Assembly (NCBI RefSeq): GCF_004912275.1
Contig: NZ_STGY01000071.1
Location: 123,706 to 187,705, forward strand
Source of the DNA: Glycomyces buryatensis
Lineage (GTDB): Bacteria > Actinomycetota > Actinomycetes > Mycobacteriales > Micromonosporaceae
Direction of reading: 5' to 3'
DNA length: 64,000 bases
Shown here: positions 41,452 to 50,632 of the stretch, one piece after another
How positions within the stretch are numbered: position 1 is the first letter of the stretch
Layout of the letters: every line of letters begins with the position of its first letter
The notes under the pieces: model-generated
The model's database searches: none
Seen by the model: only the letters and a program-made list of their open reading frames with translations
Told to the model about the DNA's origin: nothing
Translations under genes and position numbers: made by a program

Positions 41452-43689
41452 CTACTTCACTTTGATGGTCACGACCTCGGGGTCGTGGTCGGAGACGCCG
41501 TAGGCGCCGTAGGCGGGCTCCTCACCGAAGCCGGTGGCGTCGGCCGGGTAGTCGGAGTTGATGTGGGCGCTGGTCGCGTCCTGCACCTTCTTCAGCATCG
41601 ACGGCGAGGCCCACATCTGGTCGAGGGTCTGCGCCTGCCCGACGTAGGTGTAGGAGTAGGCCGCCTCGGGGTGGTCCTCCAGCATCACGTCGTAGAGGCT
41701 GCACATGCCCGAGTCCTCGTACATGGCGGCGAGCTGGTCGGAGGGTCCGACCCAGTCACCGGAGATCTTCTGGCCCTCGGCGAACGGGTCGTCGGGGCGC
41801 GGGAAGACGTTGAAGTCGCCGCCGGCGAGGATCTTCGCGTGCTTGTTCTCGTCCAGAATGGCGCTGGTGACGGCGGCCAGGTAGGCGGCCTGCTCCGTGC
41901 GGTGCAGCACCCGGGTGTTCGGGCTCGACGAGAAGTGGTTGTTGACCAGGTAGATCTCGGTGGTCTTGCCACGACCGGCGGCGATCTCGAACTTCGCGAC
42001 CTGGGTGGGGCGCGAGTACACGTCGAAACCGTTGCAGGCGAATACGCCCGAGGAGGTGCACTTGTCGAGCACGTCCTGCGGCAGGGAGGCGTTGAGCGCC
42101 TTCGGGTTCTCGACGTCGGCGTTGATCGCGTCGGCTTCGGTGTCGTAGTCGACGGCCGGGTCGGCGCCGAGCACCACGTCGTCGGCGTCGGCCTCGGCCA
42201 GCGTGGACTGGTCGGCCTGGTACAGGTAGCCGGTCATGATGCCGCGGGTGTCGGCCGAGTCGAGATCACCTGCGGCCGTGTAGGTCGGGCCGCCGTATTC
42301 GGCGATGACGAGCGCGAGCTCCTGGAGCGAGTCGGGCTGGCCGTCGGACGATGCGTTGGCGTCGCCGGTGTTCTCCAGGTCGCACACGAGGCGGTCGGCG
42401 CCGAGCTCGGCGCCCGAGTTCCAGTCGGGGTTGACCGAGCAGACGTCCTGGGCCTCGCCCTCCTGGGTCATGACGATGACGGGGCTGTGCAGGTCGTCCA
42501 CGATCTGCTGGGCCTCGCGCTCCATGCGTTGCTGGTACTCCTCATAGGAGGACGGGACGTAGTCGAAGGGCGGGTCGACATTGCCCTCGGGGTCCTCGGC
42601 GTCCACACAGCCGGCGTCGGAGGCGTCGTCGCACTCGGAGTTCGGGTTGTCGCGGGTGTCGTAGAGGTTCTCGATGTTGTACGAGGCGATGCCCGCCTCT
42701 CCCCTGCCGGGTTCCTCGACGGGGTGGTTCTCGGACGGGTCGAGGCCCTCCTCGAGTTCCAGGTCCTGGGCGACCTCGACGGCGTACTTGCCGAAGGACA
42801 GGTACACACCGCCGGTGGTGGCCTCGGAGATGACGTCGTAGGTCTTGGCGGGGGCGATGACCGAGTCCACGGTGCCCTCGGTGGCGCGAATGCCCAGGTC
42901 GCCGATGACGAACAGGTAGCCGTTGCCGTCGTCGAAGGTCGCCGGGTCGGTGTCGAGCGGGTGCGCATCGCGGTACGGGCGGGCGGCGTAGCCGTCCTGC
43001 TGGGCCGCTTCGGCATCGCCGCGCATGGCCCAGACCTCGCCGCCGGACGAGTAGACGTCGCGCCCGGCGGTCACGACCGAGTTGGCCGGGACGGTCATCT
43101 GCATGCCGAGGTGGCGACGGAAGTAGACGGTGGAGGCGGCGGCCTGGTCGGGCGGGGCGATCTCGACGTTCTCGACGGCCTCGGCCGGGTCCAGCCCGGT
43201 CTCGACCACGTCATAGACGAACGCGGAGGAGCCGCTGAACTGGATATTGCCGAAGTAGGCGCCGACCTTGGCGTGCAGGACGATCTCGTCGCCGACGGTC
43301 ACGTCCCAGTTCGCGCCGAGCTCATCGGCCGCGGGCGAGCCGGTCTCGGTGCGGAGGGTGTCGTAGTTGCCGTTGTAGACGAAGATGCCGTCCGAGGAGT
43401 TCGGGTCGCCGTCGGTGGCGTCGGTCTTCTCCTGGAGGAAGAAGCCCTTGGCGCCGCTCGGGTCCAGGGTCACCTGGGTGACCACGCCCTGGACGGCCAC
43501 GGTCTGGTTCGCCAGCGGTGAGGGGAAGCTGGTGGCGCCGTCGGCGATCGAGCCCTGGACCTCGCCGATGTGGACGTCCGCGTAGTCGGCGGCGTAGGCG
43601 AGGGAGGAGAAGGTGAAGCCTGCCGCTCCAATGATCGCGACGCCTGCCGCGGCCGCGGCGATGCGGGCTCGCCGTCTGAGGGAATGCAC
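41452..43689 (-). CDS. Secreted endonuclease/exonuclease/phosphatase-family protein (extracellular nuclease-like)
   Basis: The product is 745 residues from GTG 43689, which has GGAG seven bases upstream; the open frame reaches an ATG at 43725 without a binding site. A signal peptide (1-33, cleaved near AYA) is followed by an OB-fold-type domain common in ExeM/NucH proteins (VAVQGVVTQVTLD, GFFLQEKTDATDGDPNSSDG), a linker, and the EEP catalytic domain: ASYNIENLYD, GGDFNVFP, LDQMWAS and the terminal GVSDHDPEVV. Such proteins degrade extracellular DNA or act as phosphodiesterases; the metal-dependent EEP residues (N, D, H) are visible. It is transcribed alone. Confidence 0.88.
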   Translation of the reverse strand: MHSLRRRARIAAAAAGVAIIGAAGFTFSSLAYAADYADVHIGEVQGSIADGATSFPSPLANQTVAVQGVVTQVTLDPSGAKGFFLQEKTDATDGDPNSSDGIFVYNGNYDTLRTETGSPAADELGANWDVTVGDEIVLHAKVGAYFGNIQFSGSSAFVYDVVETGLDPAEAVENVEIAPPDQAAASTVYFRRHLGMQMTVPANSVVTAGRDVYSSGGEVWAMRGDAEAAQQDGYAARPYRDAHPLDTDPATFDDGNGYLFVIGDLGIRATEGTVDSVIAPAKTYDVISEATTGGVYLSFGKYAVEVAQDLELEEGLDPSENHPVEEPGRGEAGIASYNIENLYDTRDNPNSECDDASDAGCVDAEDPEGNVDPPFDYVPSSYEEYQQRMEREAQQIVDDLHSPVIVMTQEGEAQDVCSVNPDWNSGAELGADRLVCDLENTGDANASSDGQPDSLQELALVIAEYGGPTYTAAGDLDSADTRGIMTGYLYQADQSTLAEADADDVVLGADPAVDYDTEADAINADVENPKALNASLPQDVLDKCTSSGVFACNGFDVYSRPTQVAKFEIAAGRGKTTEIYLVNNHFSSSPNTRVLHRTEQAAYLAAVTSAILDENKHAKILAGGDFNVFPRPDDPFAEGQKISGDWVGPSDQLAAMYEDSGMCSLYDVMLEDHPEAAYSYTYVGQAQTLDQMWASPSMLKKVQDATSAHINSDYPADATGFGEEPAYGAYGVSDHDPEVVTIKVK

Positions 43690-43872
43690 GGGGATGCTCC
43701 AATGCTGTTGTCTGATCGCGTTCATGGGCCGCGAACGGCGCCATGAGGAGAGATGGATTCACCTTCACTCAAGCGCAAAGAAGGGTCCGACGCAAGACCT
43801 GAAAGTGAATTCCTCGTATCATCCCATGTCTGTGCTGCCGGGCCCTGACCGTACGGGGGCAACGGCGAAGAC

Positions 43873-43894
43873 GGGGCGCCCTTTCGGACGCCCC
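43873..43894. terminator. Possible terminator after the PL11 lyase gene
   Basis: A 9-bp stem with one mismatch (GGGGCGCCC / GGACGCCCC) lies 31 bases past the lyase stop. It lacks a good U-run. The rest of 43690-43924 shows no gene. Confidence 0.45.
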
Positions 43895-43924
43895 GCCAAC
43901 GGGATTCAGTTGTCGATCAACCGT

Positions 43925-46255
43925 CTATCGCGGGTCCTTGCACTCGGGAGCGTGGAATTCCGGCACCGGGACGTTCGCGAAGTCGGTGTCGGAGGCCAGG
44001 TAGAAGCCCGGGTACTGCGGCTGGTTGTAGGCGGTCTGCTGCGTCGCCACGCCGACCCGGTACTGCGGGTCGTGCATGAGCGTGTAGAGCTTGCGGTCGG
44101 TGACCTCGGTGGACAGGTAGATCCGCAGGGCGCTGCTGTCCTCGGTGCGCAGCAGCAGTTCCTCGCGCCAGTCGCCGAAGACGTCGGCGACCAGGCCGGG
44201 GTTGCCCTTGGTGTAGTTGTTCGTGTAGGTCCCCTCGGCCGTGAGAACCGTGCCGTCGGTCCAGTCCACGATCTTCGGCGTATCCGGCGTCTCGGTGTTC
44301 ATGCCGGTGACGACCTGGGTCGTCCCGTCGGCGGCCCAGCGGATGCTCATATTGTTGCCCGGAGCCGTGACCGGGATCGGCTCACCGGTGACGGTGAACA
44401 GCCCGTTGGCCGAGCCGTCCTGGTTGGGCGGCATGCCGGCCCAGGCCTCCAGTCCGGGGATGGCGGGGTCGATGTCGCCGACCATGCCGCGTCCGGTGTC
44501 GCGGCCGGTATAGCCGCCCCACAGGACCTCGCCGGTCTCGGCGTCGCGCATGGCGTAGCCGTACGGCGCCCACCTGCCGCCCTCGAAGACCCCGAAGATC
44601 TCCAGGCCTTCGCGGTCCGGATCGAAGTCGCCGACATGCTCGGCATCGCCGTGCCCGAGCTTCGCCTCGGCGCCCGGATTGGCCGAGCCCTCGGGCATCG
44701 TGTCGTACGAGGAGTACAGCAGCGAGCCGTCGTGGTCCAGGGTGGCTCCGCCGTAGACGATCTCCTGCTTGCCGTCGCCATCGACGTCGGCGGTGCTCAT
44801 CGAGTGGTCGCCCTGGGTGGTCAGCGTGCCCCACTCCGGGTCGGGTCCTTCGACGCCGTGCGGGCCGTCGTTGAAGGGGTTCGACATGGGCGCGTGGCCC
44901 GAATCGGCCAGCCAGCGCTGCTTGAGGTGCCTGCCGTTCCAGTCGTAGGCGGCGATCGTGGTGCGCGTGTAGTACCCGCGCGAGAAGATCGCCGACGGGT
45001 GCTCGCCGTCCAGATAGGCCACAGAGGACAAGAATCGGTCGACCCGGTTGCCCGGCTCGATGCGCGACATGGCGTAGTCGCCCCACAGGAGGCCGTCGTC
45101 GCCGCGCTCGACCGGGAAGTCGACGGTGTCCATCTCCAGGCCGGTCGTCCCATCGAAGACGCTCAGGTACTCCGGGCCGCTGAGGATGAAGCCCTCGAAG
45201 GCCCGCAGCTGGTTGCGCGAGGAACGCGCGGGGGCATAGACGTCGATGAAGTAGTCGGCGAGGGTCTCCGCGTCCTCCTGCGACAAGGGATAGGAGAAGT
45301 CGAACTGGTCATCGGCCCCGAGCGCCGATTCGATGGTGGCGGGCCAGTTCCCGGCCACGACCTCCTCGTGTTCGGACCAGCCCATGAACATGCCGACCAG
45401 GTGGTCGTAGTAGCCGGAGGCGGAGAGCCGGTAGTCGTCCTGGTGGGTCACACCATTCCGGACATCCCTCCGGGGGAGGTCGATGTACCGCTCCTTGTCC
45501 TTCACATAGGAGGTCGTCTTGGTGCCGGGCGCGGTCTTCATCATGACCTCGGAGACGCCGTCGCCATCGAAGTCGTACACGTCGAACTGGGTGTAGTGCG
45601 CACCCGAGCGGATGTTCACCCCCAGGTCGATGCGCCACAGCTGCTCGCCGGACTGGGTGTAGGCGTCGAGATAGGTATTGCCGGTGTAACCGACCTGCGA
45701 GACGTCCTTGGAGTTCGTGGGGTCCCACTTGACGACGTACTCGTACTTCCCGTCGCCGGTGAGGTCACCGACACTCACATCGTTGGCGCGGTACTCATAA
45801 GCCTCCCCGGCGGGGGTGGTCCCGCCCGCGGGCTTGGACAGCGGCACATCGAGGTAGTTCTCGGACCAGGGCGTGACGGTGACGCCCTTGCCCTTCTCTT
45901 TGCCGTTGACGACGCGAACGACCTTGTACTCGGCCTCCGCAACACCCGCAGTATCGAGGTAGTTGGTGCTGTCCGAAACGGTGGAGAGCAACTCTCCGTC
46001 TCGGTAGACATTGAAATCGGTCCCGGTGAGACCTGAATCGTTATAACCGGACACTTCATCAGCAAGCAGGCGCCAGCTGAGGAACACACCGTCATCGGTG
46101 ACGGCCGCGACCAGGCCGCGGTCGAGGTTCTCGAGCTGGACACCATCGCTGCCGTGCCGCGATTCGGCCTGAGCCGCAACGGCAATGCCGGTCCCGGCCA
46201 CCACGCTGGCCAGTGATACCGCCACGATCCGGCGGAACTTAGGGGGTGAATTCAT
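43925..46255 (-). CDS. Secreted rhamnogalacturonan lyase, PL11 family
   Basis: The 776-residue protein has a signal peptide (1-30, ending AQA) and the PL11 eight-bladed propeller, with repeated calcium-type loops DLTGDGKYEY, DFDGDGVSEVMMKTAPG, DVDGDGKQEIVYGG and the start block VQLENLDRGLVAAVTDDGVFLSWRLLADE (given as positions 39-67). It should cut the rhamnogalacturonan I backbone of plant pectin by beta-elimination outside the cell. GGAG is close before the ATG at 46255, and a LacI-like operator lies about 80 bases upstream. No transporter for the product is adjacent. Confidence 0.93.
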   Translation of the reverse strand: MNSPPKFRRIVAVSLASVVAGTGIAVAAQAESRHGSDGVQLENLDRGLVAAVTDDGVFLSWRLLADEVSGYNDSGLTGTDFNVYRDGELLSTVSDSTNYLDTAGVAEAEYKVVRVVNGKEKGKGVTVTPWSENYLDVPLSKPAGGTTPAGEAYEYRANDVSVGDLTGDGKYEYVVKWDPTNSKDVSQVGYTGNTYLDAYTQSGEQLWRIDLGVNIRSGAHYTQFDVYDFDGDGVSEVMMKTAPGTKTTSYVKDKERYIDLPRRDVRNGVTHQDDYRLSASGYYDHLVGMFMGWSEHEEVVAGNWPATIESALGADDQFDFSYPLSQEDAETLADYFIDVYAPARSSRNQLRAFEGFILSGPEYLSVFDGTTGLEMDTVDFPVERGDDGLLWGDYAMSRIEPGNRVDRFLSSVAYLDGEHPSAIFSRGYYTRTTIAAYDWNGRHLKQRWLADSGHAPMSNPFNDGPHGVEGPDPEWGTLTTQGDHSMSTADVDGDGKQEIVYGGATLDHDGSLLYSSYDTMPEGSANPGAEAKLGHGDAEHVGDFDPDREGLEIFGVFEGGRWAPYGYAMRDAETGEVLWGGYTGRDTGRGMVGDIDPAIPGLEAWAGMPPNQDGSANGLFTVTGEPIPVTAPGNNMSIRWAADGTTQVVTGMNTETPDTPKIVDWTDGTVLTAEGTYTNNYTKGNPGLVADVFGDWREELLLRTEDSSALRIYLSTEVTDRKLYTLMHDPQYRVGVATQQTAYNQPQYPGFYLASDTDFANVPVPEFHAPECKDPR

Positions 46256-46335
46256 TCAAGGGGCTCCTTGCGATTCGAACGAGACCAGCCGGAACGCGCC
46301 AGACCTGAGCGAGGGGACCGCGAACCCGATCTCAA

Positions 46336-46349
46336 TTGAAACGATTTAA
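46336..46349. promoter_or_regulatory. LacI-family-type operator upstream of the PL11 lyase
   Basis: TTGAAACGATTTAA has the central CG and flanking half-sites of LacI/GalR operators (5 of 7 half-site positions symmetric). Its position in the lyase promoter region suggests substrate-inducible control; the regulator is not in the window. Confidence 0.55.
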
Positions 46350-46501
46350 CGAATCGAAGGCTATCGACGTTTCCATCCCATGTCAACACCACGACGCCCT
46401 CCCCCATCCGAGACCCCAACCCGACCTCCCGTGACCCCGAGCACCAAAGCGCCCCCACAGCGCCCCCCACCAAAGCCTCCGGTAAAGTTCAACCCCGTCC
46501 C

Positions 46502-46573
46502 GGTCGATTAGCTCAGCGGGAGAGCACTCGCTTCACACGCGAGGGGTCACTGGTTCGATCCCAGTATCGACCA
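46502..46573 (+). tRNA. tRNA-Val (anticodon CAC)
   Basis: The 72-base cloverleaf is complete: acceptor GGTCGAT / ATCGACC, D arm GCTC / GAGC, anticodon arm CTCGC / GCGAG around loop TTCACAC with anticodon CAC, T arm ACTGG-TTCGATC-CCAGT, discriminator A. CCA is not encoded. A terminator follows 20 bases later. Confidence 0.97.
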
Positions 46574-46593
46574 CAAACAGACATTGAGTACAT

Positions 46594-46624
46594 TAGGGAT
46601 CTTCATGTTGAAGGTCCCTATTTT
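46594..46624 (+). terminator. Terminator of the tRNA-Val gene
   Basis: A 12-bp stem with one G-T pair (TAGGGATCTTCA / TGAAGGTCCCTA), loop TGT, is followed by TTTT. It ends the tRNA transcript. From here to 46820 no gene or RNA was recognised. Confidence 0.9.
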
Positions 46625-46820
46625 CTTGCCCAGCAAGGCATCTCGGGCCTGTCATGCCACAGTGGCGACAGCGATTCGCAGCACGGTCGAAACCTCACCT
46701 TTCGGAATGCCGGTGGTTCGAGGAGGGGCGGTCGTTCCGAGGAAACCTCGAGCGCCTCTTTTCTGCTGGGCGCGTTCGCGCCGCCTCATCAGCACCCGAC
46801 CGGATCACATTGCGACCTCC

Positions 46821-46849
46821 TTGACATTCTTTCTGAGTGGAGTCATACT
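46821..46849 (+). promoter_or_regulatory. Sigma-70-type promoter for the 46960 operon
   Basis: TTGACA (46821-46826) and CATACT (46844-46849) are exactly 17 bases apart, the best housekeeping-type promoter in the window. Two GAGTCA direct repeats (46841-46846 and 46851-46856) overlap and follow the -10 box and could bind a regulator such as the TetR protein encoded downstream. Confidence 0.8.
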
Positions 46850-46959
46850 TGAGTCAGCTCGGAAATTTCGAGCAGCGTCAGAGCCAGAGACAAGACGGAC
46901 AGGGATCTCCTCCGCCGGCTGGCTGCAGTCAACGACCAGAACAAGGAACAAGGAGCGAC

Positions 46960-47955
46960 ATGAAAGCGTTCGTCGTCAACAAATACAAGGACCCGCTGGA
47001 GCTCGCGGACGTCCCCGAGCCGGTCGTGGGTGAGCGGGACGTGCTCGTCCAGGTGCAGGCCGCCGGTCTCAACCCTCTCGACGAGAAACTCCGGATCGGC
47101 GAGTTCAAGACGATCCTGCCGTACCAGCTGCCGCTCGTCCTCGGCAATGACGTTGCCGGCACCGTCATCGGCGTCGGTTCCAAAGTGCGCGGGTTCAGGC
47201 CCGGCGACGAGGTGTACGCCCGGCCCAACGAGGACCGTATCGGGACTTTCGCCGAGCGCATCGCCGTCGCCGAGGACGACCTGGCCCTCAAACCGCGATC
47301 GGTCACCATGGAGGAAGCCGGTTCACTGCCGCTGGTCGCGCTGACCGCATGGCAGGCCCTCGTTGAGAAGGGGCACGTGCGCGCCGGGCAGAAGGTCCTC
47401 GTCCACGCCGGCGCCGGCGGCGTCGGGTCGATCGCGATCCAACTCGCCAAGCACCTGGGCGCCACGGTCGCCACCACGGCCAGCGCCGCCAACGCGGACT
47501 TCGTACGCGAGCTCGGCGCCGACATCGTGATCGACTACCGCACCCAGGACTTCGAGCAACTGCTGGGCGGTTACGACCTCGTACTGGACAGCCTCGGCGG
47601 GGAGAACCTCGAGAAGTCCCTGCGCGTACTGAAGCCCGGGGGCAAGGCGATCAGCATCGCAGGTCCTCCAGATGCGGCCGTCGCGCGCCAGCTCGGCGCC
47701 AACCCAGTAGTGCGTCTGGCCATCACCGCTATGAGCGCCGGGATTCGCCGCCGGGCCAGGAAGCTCGGCGTGACCTACGAGTTCCTGTTCATGCGCGCCA
47801 GCGGCGCACAGCTCGGCGAGATCACCGCCCTCATCGACAGCGGCGCGCTGCGCCCGATCGTCGGCAAGACCGCCTCCTTCGACCAGCTTCCCGAGGCCCT
47901 CGAGGCACTGGAGCGGGGCGGCATCCGAGGGAAAGTCGTCATCACCAAAGCCTGA
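46960..47955 (+). CDS. NADP-dependent MDR oxidoreductase (quinone reductase-like)
   Basis: The 331-residue zinc-free medium-chain reductase shows AAGLNPLDEKLRIGE, LVLGNDVAGTVIGVG, and the cofactor motif HAGAGGVGSIAIQLAKHLG. It probably reduces quinones or enones with NADPH. AAGGAG precedes ATG 46960. It is first in a plus-strand run with a hydrolase and an unknown protein, driven by the promoter at 46821. A paralogue lies at 19694-20659. The context (divergent SDR and TetR downstream) suggests detoxification of an organic compound. Confidence 0.88.
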   Translation: MKAFVVNKYKDPLELADVPEPVVGERDVLVQVQAAGLNPLDEKLRIGEFKTILPYQLPLVLGNDVAGTVIGVGSKVRGFRPGDEVYARPNEDRIGTFAERIAVAEDDLALKPRSVTMEEAGSLPLVALTAWQALVEKGHVRAGQKVLVHAGAGGVGSIAIQLAKHLGATVATTASAANADFVRELGADIVIDYRTQDFEQLLGGYDLVLDSLGGENLEKSLRVLKPGGKAISIAGPPDAAVARQLGANPVVRLAITAMSAGIRRRARKLGVTYEFLFMRASGAQLGEITALIDSGALRPIVGKTASFDQLPEALEALERGGIRGKVVITKA

Positions 47956-48005
47956 CCTGCCCAAACAACCATCACTAGCATCAGCCATATCTGGGGGGCA
48001 CCATC

Positions 48006-48875
48006 ATGAACACGAGCAACGACCAAAACCGTCCGGTCATCACGTCGTACGTCGAGGCGCCGACGAACACCATCACGGCCAATGGCGTCACCTTCGTCTA
48101 CCGCGAGCTGGGGCCGAAGGGCGGGATCCCGGTCGTCTTCTTCGTCCATCTCGCCGCGACGCTCGACTACTGGGACCCGCAGATCGTCGACGCGATCGCC
48201 AAGGACCGCCATGTCATCACGTTCGACCAGCGCGGTGTGGGCGCCTCCACCGGCGAGGTGCCCGACAGCATCGAGGCGATGGCCGACGACGCCTACGCCT
48301 TCATCACCGCGCTCGGCTTCGACAAGATCGACGTCTTCTCCTTCTCCCTGGGCGGCTTCATCGCTCAAGCGCTCATCGCCGAGCACCCGGACCTGGTCCG
48401 AAGGCTGGTCCTCACCGGCACGGGTCCGAAAGGCGGCAAGGACATCGACAAGGTCGCCGGGGTGACCTACCGCGACGTCCTGAAGGCGACGCTGACGCGG
48501 TCGGATCCGCGGGAGTTCCTGTTCTTCAACCGCGACGCCCTCGGCAAGAGGGCCGCGAAGGCGTACGTCGAGCGGACGACGGGCTCGCGTACTGAGGTCC
48601 GCGACGCGCCGATGAAGGTGCAGGGGTTCCAGACGCAGCTCAAGGCCATCAAGAAGTGGGGCCGAGGCACGCCGCACGACCTCTCGAAGCTCACCCAGCC
48701 GACGCTGATCGCCAACGGCGACAACGACCGCATGGTGCCCTCGGTCCTGTCCGAGGACATGCAGCGGCGCATCAAGGACTCCGAACTGGTCATCTACCCG
48801 GACTCCGGGCACGGCGGCGTCTTCCAGCACCACCGGGAATTCGCGCCCGTGGCCGCCGCGTTCCTGAGCCGATGA
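48006..48875 (+). CDS. Alpha/beta hydrolase
   Basis: The 289-residue protein has nucleophile S114 (FSFSLGGF), acid in NGDNDRMVP and histidine in DSGHGGVFQ, all in the expected order. It resembles esterases, lactonases or C-C hydrolases of small aromatic or terpenoid compounds; the substrate is unknown. GGGGGG is found eight bases before ATG 48006, and 50 bases separate it from the reductase gene, so they are likely co-transcribed. Confidence 0.85.
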   Translation: MNTSNDQNRPVITSYVEAPTNTITANGVTFVYRELGPKGGIPVVFFVHLAATLDYWDPQIVDAIAKDRHVITFDQRGVGASTGEVPDSIEAMADDAYAFITALGFDKIDVFSFSLGGFIAQALIAEHPDLVRRLVLTGTGPKGGKDIDKVAGVTYRDVLKATLTRSDPREFLFFNRDALGKRAAKAYVERTTGSRTEVRDAPMKVQGFQTQLKAIKKWGRGTPHDLSKLTQPTLIANGDNDRMVPSVLSEDMQRRIKDSELVIYPDSGHGGVFQHHREFAPVAAAFLSR

Positions 48876-48907
48876 GCGCCGCCCGAACCGACCGAGAGGA
48901 GGCGGCG

Positions 48908-49702
48908 ATGTCCACGACGCCGGCCTTCACCAAGAAACCCTTCACCTCCTCGATCCTGCTGTGGGTGCGCGACGATCAGCCCCGGAAGCAGGGCATGGAC
49001 CGCTGGAAGGGCCCGCACTCCGCGATCATCAGCGCCACACCGGGATTCGAGGAGTACCGGCAGATCCACCTGGCCGAGACCAACCCCGGCCTGTGGCCCG
49101 AGGTCGACGGTGTCGAGACCGCCATCCCCGCCGACCGCAGGATCGACGGGGTCGCCGAGGTCACCATGAAGTCGGTGTTCTCACCGCTCTTGGGCCGCGA
49201 GCAGACCAAGCTCGCCTTCCTTGATGAGGTGAACCTGTTCCGCCGCACCGTGCTCTTCGCCGGGCCGCCGTACTCGGCGCGCTGGTACGACCTCGCTGCA
49301 CCGGGTGAGCGGGTGGGGGCGAGGGCCCTGGTCTATGTCAGGAAGCGAGAGGGTGTCGGCACCGGCGCCTTCCGGAGGATCCTCACCGACCGCCTCGTCC
49401 CCGCGCTCGCGAGCGCCGGCATGTTGAAGGAGCTGCGGACGCAAGCGTTCATGCCCTGGCGACGGGGCCTGTGGAACACGCCGAACGTCGCCCACGACAA
49501 CCCGGCCGACAAGCAGTTCCACGCCTCGCTGATCCTGGGCTTCCCCGATACCGACGCACGTCACGCGTACTTTGCGGGCGATGCCGTCGCGAGACTGTCG
49601 GCCAGGCTCCCCGCGTTCGCCTCGGCGGTCCACGCCTATGAGGTGGAGCAGGCCCTCACCTTCGTTGCAGGCGGGAAGGCGCTGTCGAGGTACCTGGAAT
49701 GA
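48908..49702 (+). CDS. Unrecognised cytoplasmic protein, possibly EthD/dimeric alpha-beta-barrel type
   Basis: From ATG 48908 (GGAGG five bases upstream) the product is 264 residues; an in-frame ATG at 48872 overlaps the hydrolase stop. No signal peptide or membrane helix. The N-terminal SSILLWVRDDQPRKQGMDRWKGPHS and the later LILGFPDTDARHAYFAGD have the layout of two ferredoxin-like halves as in EthD-type proteins (lower certainty). Its position after a reductase and a hydrolase suggests a part in the same pathway. The function is unknown. Confidence 0.65.
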   Translation: MSTTPAFTKKPFTSSILLWVRDDQPRKQGMDRWKGPHSAIISATPGFEEYRQIHLAETNPGLWPEVDGVETAIPADRRIDGVAEVTMKSVFSPLLGREQTKLAFLDEVNLFRRTVLFAGPPYSARWYDLAAPGERVGARALVYVRKREGVGTGAFRRILTDRLVPALASAGMLKELRTQAFMPWRRGLWNTPNVAHDNPADKQFHASLILGFPDTDARHAYFAGDAVARLSARLPAFASAVHAYEVEQALTFVAGGKALSRYLE

Positions 49703-49785
49703 GTGGTCACGAGTGTCCACTATCGATCTTCACGGCAGAGCGGCGGCGAACGCGAAGCGTCCACCGCCGCTCGATCCGCCGCCGG

Positions 49786-50499
49786 TCAGGCGTTCGCGGC
49801 CTTCAGCTGCGGGTACATCGCCTCGATCGGGGCGCTGAGCGCGGCCTTCAGCTGCACGGAGGTCTCGTCGGCGAGCACTTCGCACTCGCCGGCCTCGAGT
49901 CCGTCGAAGACGCTCCGCACCAGATCTGCGGGTGCGGTCTTGGCATCGGCGACGCCCGCGGCCATCTGCGTGTCGACATAGCCGACGTGCACGCCGACCA
50001 CGTGCACGCCTTGCGGAGCGAGTTCCAGGCGCAGCGAATTGGTGGCCGACCACAGTGCGGCCTTGGAGGCGCTGTAGATGCCGCCCACGGCGTACCAGCT
50101 CAGCGCCGAGTGGATGTCGATGATCGCCGCGTCCTCCTTGCCCGCCAGCACCGGTGCGAAGGCACGGGCGAGGAAAAGCGGGCCGAAGAAGTTCGTCTCG
50201 AGGTTCGCGCGGATCTCGTGATCGGTGTGGTTGAGGATGCCCACGCTGGCGGGAATGATCCCGGCGTTGTTGATCAGCACCGTCACGTCTCCGGCGGTCT
50301 TGACCGCGGCCTGGATGGACGCCGGGTCGGTGACGTCGAGGGCGAGCGGGACGATGCGCTCGTCGTCCCAGTCGCGGGGGTTGCGGGCGGTGGCATAGAC
50401 CTTGCTGGCGCCGCGCGCGAGCGCGTCGTGAACGAAGTGGGTGCCGATGCCGCCGTTGGCCCCGGTCACGAGGACGACGGCTCCGTTGAGTGCGGTCAT
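49786..50499 (-). CDS. Short-chain dehydrogenase/reductase
   Basis: The 237-residue protein shows TGANGGIGTHF (12-22), INNAG, IHSALSW with the catalytic serine, and YSASKAAL with tyrosine and lysine. It is an NAD(P)-dependent oxidoreductase. GAAAGG precedes ATG 50499. It is divergent from a TetR regulator, which is the usual layout for a regulated gene and its repressor, so it is probably the regulator's target. Confidence 0.88.
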   Translation of the reverse strand: MTALNGAVVLVTGANGGIGTHFVHDALARGASKVYATARNPRDWDDERIVPLALDVTDPASIQAAVKTAGDVTVLINNAGIIPASVGILNHTDHEIRANLETNFFGPLFLARAFAPVLAGKEDAAIIDIHSALSWYAVGGIYSASKAALWSATNSLRLELAPQGVHVVGVHVGYVDTQMAAGVADAKTAPADLVRSVFDGLEAGECEVLADETSVQLKAALSAPIEAMYPQLKAANA

Positions 50500-50632
50500 G
50501 ATTGCTTGCCTTTCGGTCGACGTTCGGTTTCGCGTCGTCGTGGGAGAATGAACCGAGGCACTTCCGAGCCCACACAGTAACGACTAAACTCACAACTGAT
50601 CGCAGTCAGATAATATTCCCGAAGGAGGCACT

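Noticed and set aside
43690..43924. Small gene between the EEP nuclease and PL11 genes
   Set aside because: No frame with a start signal and codon bias; it holds only the nuclease promoter region and a weak hairpin.
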